DNA of 64,000 bases. It comes from Odontocerum albicorne. Lineage: Eukaryota; Arthropoda; Insecta; Trichoptera; Odontoceridae. Both the position numbers and the translations under genes were made by a program. This document shows, piece after piece, positions 11,216-20,200 of the stretch; position 1 is the first letter of the stretch; each line of letters begins with the position of its first letter. The stretch lies in assembly GCA_949825065.1 (NCBI GenBank), contig OX463846.1, positions 11,218,177-11,282,176 of the forward strand, written 5' to 3'. The notes below the pieces were generated by a model that was given only the letters and a program-made list of their open reading frames with translations, did no database searches and was not told where the DNA came from.

Positions 11216-14200
11216 CTGGAAATATGTAATATTATATAATTAAATCTTTTACTGCTCCAGGTGAATCTATCCTTGGTAATTTTGGTAATGGTTCTAGCTA
11301 AAGTCTGTCTACTATACTACATTTATCTCCCAATTCCTTGTCCTCATAAAGTTTCCTATTGGATGAAACCCGTGGATGAGCTGCAACCTTGACCCTAAAG
11401 GATAAGTTAGGAGTGAAAATAACGATGAAAAAAATACATATTTTGTATTGCAATTCGCATAAGAGAAAAAGAAAGAAAAATTTGAGTGCTAAATTACAAA
11501 GGTTACAAATAGCGTTGTCCTGCATTTTTCTCGAGGCTATTCAGCTTATTTATTCATATGGGACCCCTCAATAGATCCGAATTGGTGATTCAGACATCTA
11601 GTTTCGGCCTCAATAGTCAAGTCTTCGGATTAAGAACCATTGGAGTAAGCACAAAAAACTCACATTTCATCATCGTACCTATTGAAAATAACACATCGAT
11701 CAATAAGTCCCGGGACTAACTACTAAAACAGCATTTGCTTGTTTTAGACTAACTACTAAAACAACATCCCAAAATACGGAGGCCATAATCTTCCCGGCCG
11801 ACTGTTGAGTTTTTGGTCGCTTCGGACGACTTTCACCTGTACTCCACTCAGCTGACTGCCGATTTGATTCCGGAGTATAGTGGTGGATCCAAGTTTCATC
11901 CATTGTCACATACCGATGCAAAAACTTCTGTTTATTTAGCGTAAACAGTGCCAAATGGCGCTCTGAATCATCGATGCGTTGTTGTTTCTGTTCCATTATG
12001 AGCAAAAGCGGCACCTATTTCGAAAAAAGCTTTTTCATGACCAAATGTTTATGCAAAATAGTGTTAACACTACCAAATGATATCTTCAGGATGTCAGCTA
12101 TCTCACGCAACTTTACTTTGCGATTTTCCATCACGATTTTGAGGTTTATTTTATGTTTTCTGGTGTAACAGTCTTATTTGGACAACCAGAGCGTTCAGCA
12201 TCATTTGTGTCTGTACGAATGCGTTTGAAATCAGCATACCACCGAAAAATGGTTGTTTTCGACTGGGCAGAGCCCGGATAACACTTTTCAAGCCATCACT
12301 GAGTTTGAACGGTATTTTTTCCCATTAAAAAGCAATGTTTTATCAACACATGACATTCGGTTTTTTCCATTGTTTTGAAAATAGCAAAAGTAGCGTCACT
12401 AAAACTACTATAACTCAATGACACAATGTCATGAAAGTTTGAAACGTAACTTCTAAAGGCTGGTACTAACTGAGAATGGTATGGATTTGTTATTAGAGGC
12501 GCCATCTGTTGGTTAGTCCCGGTTGATGCGTTATCCCGGATTGATGCGTTACTACCATAGGTGTATAAACAACAATATTCAAACACATCTAGTGTCCGCC
12601 AAACAAAATAGGTTATTTTTGTAGATGCAATTTATCATCATGAAAAAGAAAATTTTATAGCTAAAATAAAAGTGAACGCCTGAGGTTAGGGTGATAGTGT
12701 ATTGATGAGAACGGCTAATGTACTCGTATAGTTAACATAAGTAGTGTCCGTTTTTTTCAAATTTAAAAATGAGCACCAAAAGTAAAACAAAATGGTAAAG
12801 GTTATTTGTCATTCAAAAGAAAATTTTCTGCTCTACAAAATATTGTGTTTGCTTTTACGTTATATACATTATTTTATTTGATTACAAGCCTTCAAAATGG
12901 AATATCAAGTAGACAAAAGTGAGCATTTTCGACACCTCCTACTGTTTGCGTTCAATCGAGGGAATAAAGCTGCCAAAGCTGCTCGCAATATTTGCGAAGT
13001 GTACGGTGGAGATGCTATGAATGAAAGGACAGCTCGTCGATGGTTTTTGCGTTTCAAAGACGGTAATTTCGACCTCAATTGTCGAACGTTGATTTTTTTT
13101 GTTTTCACTTTAAACATGTGGAACCCAAGCGCCGAACTTCTGGACTTTTCCCATTGATTTAAGATAGTGGTATACAGTTATGTAACTACAATTCATCTGT
13201 TCAGCCAATTTTACTGTGGTTTGAAGGGTATCTTCATGAATAATATGGTTTAAGCGGTCCTCATCGAAGTCCACTGGTCGTCCGGAATGCTCCATGTCTT
13301 TCAGACTGAAATTACCATCTTTGAAATGCAAAAACCATCGACGAGCTGTCCTTTAATTCATAGCATCTCCACCGTACAATTCGCAAATATCGCGAGCAGC
13401 TTTATTCCCTCGATTGAACGCGCACAGTAGGAGGTGTTTAAAACGCTCACTTTCATCTACTTGACATTCCATTTTGAAGGCTTGTAATCAAATAAAATAA
13501 TATATGTAATGTAAAAAGAAACCCAATATCTTGTAGAGTAGAAAATTTTCTTTCGAATGACATATAACCTTTACCATTTTGTTTTACTTTTGGTGCTCAT
13601 TTTTAAATTTGAAAAAAAACGGACACAACTTATGTTAACACCTAATATGTTAGATGGCTGTGCATCACATACGACTGCACAAGTGGTGCTCAACTAATGT
13701 TGAACTGATCTTCAAATATAACCGCGGTCATCCACCCCTTCTTACTTGACCACTAAATTATGAGCAATTTATATTTATAAATACAGTGGAACTTAAGTTC
13801 TTGAATGTTTCTTATCTTGAATAATTCGGTTCTCGAATATAGTTTTAATTCGATTCTCGAATATACATTTTCAATGACAACTCCATGTCTCACTTAAGAA
13901 TTTTTTTAAAATGCAGACAAAAACCAACCTCATCAGACAGGTTTTTAGTGAAACAGAAAAGAGAAAGAAACCCAGAAGGACAGTTATTTTATGTTTTTGT
14001 GCCATGTGATTCTCTTTTCAAACAAAACTATCTTTCCTCCTATCCGCCTACCTCACTACATTCCACTTGCATCATCAGCTCTCTTCAGTACTGGTCAAGT
14101 GCTGTTAATTTTCCATTTATTTAATTTATTTATTGTGTTGCCGTGCTGTGTATTTTTGCGGGTCTGGAACGGATTAATCCAATATACATTACTTCTTATG

Positions 14201-17200
14201 AAAAAAAATAATTTATTTTTCGAACAGCCTTCTGGAATGGATGTAGTTCGAAAACCAAAAATATACTGTTTAAAAAAATATACTGTTTATTGATTTTTTC
14301 CAAAATGCGAATTTGTTCAATTCAAACTATTTTAAAGTCAATCAAACCCGAGACACCTGACACAAAAAGTATATTATCTTGTTCTTACAGTCATGTCGTA
14401 TTCGGTGATGTAGGCGGGGATCTCCAGCTGGTCACGCTCCATGACGGAGTACAGGTATTCTACGCCCGGTAGGTTGTGCACCTTCTGCTTGATGGCTGGA
14501 GCCATGAAGGTTGTGAACCACCAAGTCATCATCTGGAAATCATATCTTACATTGATCTAAATGAAATCATTTGTGTTACTTCATACCTTATATATAATAT
14601 AAGAATTAAAATAAACAGCGAACATAACTTATAAAACCAAATACTCGTATATTAGATAGAGATACTTTGCTTTTTATTCATAGGGCATTTATATTTAAAA
14701 AATTAGGGCATTTATATTAAATTATTCATTTATATTTAAAAAAAATACATTTCCTTCTTTCAAAATATCATTCACTTGATCCAACCATATTTGCCTTGGT
14801 CTTCCTCTGCCACTTATATTTGCACTGAATGACAATAGTGAATAACAATTCACTGGACTATTGACACAGGTAATACTGCATCTGAATTTTTAGTAGAGAG
14901 CTATTGAAGATTATAACGTCAAATATCATTTGCTTGATCAAATATTGTCAAATATCATTCACAATATAAATATAATTCCCTTTATCCGACAATATTTGTT
15001 AGTCTTTCTTCAAGGGATAATCTTCCATGTGCCCAAACCATTTCAGAGTGCTCTTCTTCATCTTAATCAACAAATCAGCCTCAAGTTCACACTCATCCCT
15101 TATTCACTTCAATTCGTATTCTGTCATTCATTATCACCCCATGTATTCTTCTCAGTTCACATATTTCCACAGCATTTATTCAGTTCTTTTCAGTCTTGTT
15201 CCAAATCCACGTTTCACTCTCATACATCCAAGTTGGTATTAAAATACGATTGGGGACTAATGAAAGTGTTGAAATAAATTAATAAAAGTTAGAAGAGAAA
15301 TTAAAAAAGCAGGCAGCCATTTCGAAAAAAGCTTTTTCATGACCAAATGTTTATGCAAAATAGTGTATTCACTACCAAATGATATCTTCAGGATGTCAGC
15401 TATCTCACGCAACTTTACTTTGCGATTTTCCATCACGATTTTGAGGTTTATTTTATGTTTTCTGGTGCAACAGTCTTATTTGGACAACCAGAGCGTTCAG
15501 CATCATTTGTGTCTGTACGAACGCGTTTGAAATCAGCATACCACCGACAAATGGTTGTTTTCGACGGAGCAGAGCCCGGATAACACTTTTCAAGCGATCG
15601 CTGAGTTTGAACGGTATTTTTTCCCATTAAAAAGCAATGTTTTATCAACACATGAAATTCGTTTTTTTTTCATTGTTTTGAAAATATCAAAAGTAGCATC
15701 ACTAAAACCACTGTAACTCAATGAAACAATGTCGGAATGTCATGAAAGTTTGACACGTAACTTCTAAAGGTTGGTATTAACTGAAAATGGTATGGATTTG
15801 TTATTAGACGCGCCATCTGTTGGTTAGTCCCGGGACTTATTGATCAATGTGTTATAGTGAACTCGGTTTTAGTGACCCTTTGGCTAAAGTAAACCAAAAT
15901 CTACTAGATTTTGTTCACTATAACATAGGTTTTTACTATACACATTTGATATATGGGGTTGGGAGAGAAAATTTTGGTTTATTATAGCCAAAGGTTCACT
16001 AAAACCAAGTTCACTATAACCGGAGTTGACAGAATATGTATAACTGAAATTAATAGAGAGCAAGGAAAGAGTGGAAGGAGATAGTTGGAGAAATTTTACT
16101 TAAGAAAATATAAGAAGCATTAGAAACAGGAGAGCATGTATGTGGCAAAAGCTGTGTGCATGGATAAGGACATGAACGTTTATCCTCTCTGCTTACCCTA
16201 CAAGGAACTTGGTGTGATGGTATGTATCTAAACAGGAATCTTTCCTTATTCTACCATACATTATTTTCCCCTTTATCTTCAATCATTGTCTATTCACTGC
16301 AGGCTGATGTCTCCCTGTAATGTCGCCAATGCCTTCTAGTTCTCGCCATCCTTTGCTAGCATGCATATTTATCTTGCTTTCATCATTCTTGCAATTAAAT
16401 AAAATGTCAACATTTTAAAATATAACTTTTTGAAAATTTTGAAATAAACAGATAAAATCATTTGAAAAAATGTCACAAACCTTTGTCCATATTGTAGGGT
16501 GCACAATGTAAAAGGCTTTGAGATTCTTCTTGTATCTGGAAGCAAAATAATTGAAAGCTTAATCAGTTTTGATCAATGAGAATAGAACTATGAAGATTAA
16601 ACTCATATACACAAAAATGCCATACCCAGAATTTCTTTATATGCTCTATTCTAAAAAGTACCAGAACACGGCACTAAGAAGTTCTATGTTTAAACTTCCA
16701 GTCTAGTTATCTCAAATAGTTATATAATTATAACTTCCAATGTTATTAAATGCCACGTATAAAACTTCATCATAGCAGTGACTGTCGAGTGCGATGTTAC
16801 GAGTACTATTTTCCCAAAGAAGTTTTAACAGCATTGATGTCAATCAGTAAGGTAGCAAGGGAACAGCAGGCAATGACTACAAACAGGTCCTAATAATAAT
16901 AGGGTAATGGGTATGCAATTTAATTTTTAATGAAATAGATTACCATTTATTACCAGTAGTTTCCTTTATAGGTTGACTTTAGAGTTATTATTTGTTATAA
17001 CAAGCAATATTTAAGCACTCATTGTTTGTCATCTCAATTATCATTGTTTGTGCTGTCTATTATATTCTCATGATTAAGGAAAAAGAAACGTTAAGAAAAC
17101 ACAATGAGAGGTGAGAGATGAGGACTCACTTGTAAGGTAGGATGCTGTAGACCTCCTTGAGCCAAGCGAAAGAGGGGTAGTTGGCCCCCGAAGTGAGGGT

Positions 17201-20200
17201 GTGGAAGTAGGCGATCACATAGTCCCCCTTCACAATGGGGTCCAGCAGGTAGATCAAGTACAGCAGCGCCTGCAATGAAATACATCAACACTAGAAATAT
17301 TTGCATTTTGATATTTATTAAACATAAATGGCTGTGAAACTATTTTGTTTTGTATTGTGGTACACATTTGTTGTATATTGTACCACTTTTTAATATACCA
17401 TATATTTTTAGGGGGCTTTGGGAACGATTTATAATGGTCCTAGTCTTTATACATTAGAAAATATAGCATGGTTCCTGTAACAAATTTGTTCACAAATTTG
17501 CCCCGTTACAACCTTGTAACGACGTTCAATAATTTTAATTATTTTATCAACTTGAATATAAGCCTCGATTCTAATAAATATCAAGTTATTTAGGTAAATA
17601 CATTACATAAAACTAACAATAATGATAAATTAATACATCTTGTTACAAATTAGCCAAAATGTGGAAGTTTGTTAAAATCAAATATTATTTGATGACGTTT
17701 GTCAAAAGTTACTACGTTAGTCTGCATTGGCTAGGGATGGGGAATACGATAATTGCATTTTCAATTTTTTAATACCTAGAATTAAATGTTCGTAATTAGT
17801 ATTAATTCATAGTGGATCTTGGTCTATTTAAAGATAGATACAAATCATACAATACATTAGATATAAAAAGTCAGTATAATGAAAATTAGGGATTAAAACG
17901 TCACTTTAGAGAAAAACAATTTTTCAATTTATAAAAAAACGATTAGATTTGTAAAAAAAAAACGATTTTACCCCATCCCTTTGAGACATGGCATTTCAAA
18001 TGTCACAGTGACCATCCTACATTTTATCAAGTATAGTCGATTGAAAAAAATCGCCATATGGCAAAAAGTTCAGCAGGTTTAAAGTACAGTATTATCACAT
18101 TGTGTCCGTCATCAAATCTGTTCATGTTTCTACCCTAGCACGTTACCTTTTTTTATGTTCATGTTCTTATATTTTATTTAATTTTATTTTATTTCAACAT
18201 TCAAATTACCCTTGTGACAAAAGATTATAAAAAAAAAAACAAAAAATAAATATCAACATTGATAAACTCGTATGTATATATACATAATAGAAAAAAATTA
18301 TATAAGTTGAACCCAGTCGTAGAGAGTTATCAATAACAATTTATTATAAAGCATCTAGATCCGCAACAACGTGTTGAAGTTATTAAAACATTTAATTTCA
18401 ATAATTGTTCAATTGTGAATACCCGAAGAAAATTGCGTGTTTTTTTGGTTTAAGTCATATGCCAAGCAAGCCAACCATTCAGCGTGTAATAAATAATTTT
18501 TAAAATTTGCATACATTGGGAGCTAAAGCCAAGTCTGAGCGACAACGTAGCTAACGTACGCCAGAAAAGATTCATGCAGTGAGGCAGAGTGTTCGTGAAC
18601 GTCCGTGCACCTCTCATCGACGCCGTGCACAAGAATTGGGAATGTCTCCATCGTGTTTGTTAAAAATTATCAAAAAAGATTTGCATTTTTATCCGTATAA
18701 AATTCAATTGACACAAGAGCTACAGGAAAATTACCATAAACGGCGGCGAGATTGCAATGCTCGGGTTTTACAGGTCGGTATAGACGGCCACCATTTTTGG
18801 CAAAAAATCATCATAAGCGACAAGGCACATTTCGACTTGACTGGCTTTGTTAATAAACAGAATAGCCGCTATTGGGGCACTGAAAATTCTCAATTGATAC
18901 ACCAACGACTATTACACCCTCGTAGAGTGACCGTATGGTGCGCCATTTAGACCGGCGGCATATTTCTTTGAGGATGCTAGAGACAATGCTGTAACAGTTG
19001 CTGGTGATCGCTATCGTGACATGTTGGTAAACTTTCTTGTGCCCGAATTGAATCAATTGGGTCTACAGCACATGTGGTTCCAACAGGACGGTGCCACAGC
19101 TCGTGCAACGATGCAAATTTTGCGAGAATTTTTTCCCGGCCGAATTATGTCAAAAAGCCCCCACAATCTCCTGATTTGACCGCCCCCGATTATTTCCTAT
19201 GAGGGTACTTGAAGGGAAAGGTGTACACCACCAAACCAACCATAATCCCGGTGCTTAAGGATGACATTCGAAAAGAAATTGTTGAAATAACTCTAGAAGT
19301 CTCCAAGAATGTAATGAAAAATATGCATTTGTGCCACGGCCAGAGGCGGCCACTTGACCGACATTATATTCCATACATAATGTTAAAGACCATATAATCA
19401 ATCAATTAAATATAAATTATAAAATTGTGTTTCATTTAAAAGTAATTAAAAAAAACATCGGCCTGGAACATAAAACGCACCCTGTACATAATATATACAT
19501 ACTAATTTTATTTTTTATTTATATTTCTGACTCCACCGTGTTTCAAATTCTAGTTAACTTGATCGAGTCCTCTGAAATTTATATACTCATTTGATATGTT
19601 TGTTGGTTTAGGCCTTCATTCATAATTCATTCTCTCCATACATCCAAACCATTTCAATCTCCCTTTTTTCAGTTTATTAACGATATTCATTGCCAGCACG
19701 AATAATAGTTTTCCTTATTACCATATCTTATCATGTAATGCCCCTATTGGCGTAGGGGTTTTCACTTCATTCTATCCTGGCACATGTATTTTACTTCTGC
19801 CACATCCATTCACCTCATTAAGCATTTTCGATAGGTTTATCACTCTTCCGTCTTTCAGAATTTGATTAATTTGGTCATGCCACGTTTTTGTAAGTTTGCC
19901 AAACATTTCGTATCTTCGACATTATTTAAAATAATTCATTCTTTCTACGTGACTTAACCATCTCAATGCTCCTTTCTTAGTTTTAAGTCCTGCATCTTTA
20001 TGCGATCTGTATTCTATCCTAATATAATTTATTTAGTCATACATCGTTTTTCCACACATTTTACGCAATGCTTTCATTTTTATCGTATTTTACTTTCATC
20101 ACGTTTTTGACGCATCTCTACACCATTCCTCTCTTCGATTGTAAAAGTTTCAAACATAAATTCCATAATTTGAAAACAATTTAATATTTTTAATAACGCA

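Larger units (their letters stand above)
12734..13650. mobile_element. fold-back pair of mariner family-2 copies, head to head
   Basis: The left arm (12734-13073, plus strand) and right arm (about 13300-13650, minus strand) are inverted copies of the same mariner 5' end. Each starts with GTTAACATAAG and GTGTCCG, includes the AAAATGAGCACCAAAAGTAAA stretch, and continues to the FDL/FSL codons of the transposase. The central 13074-13300 is unpaired and holds further transposase sequence in the minus direction. The duplex arms are about 340 bp. Termini at both outer edges belong to the same mariner end, so the unit resembles a fold-back transposon. Confidence 0.78.
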
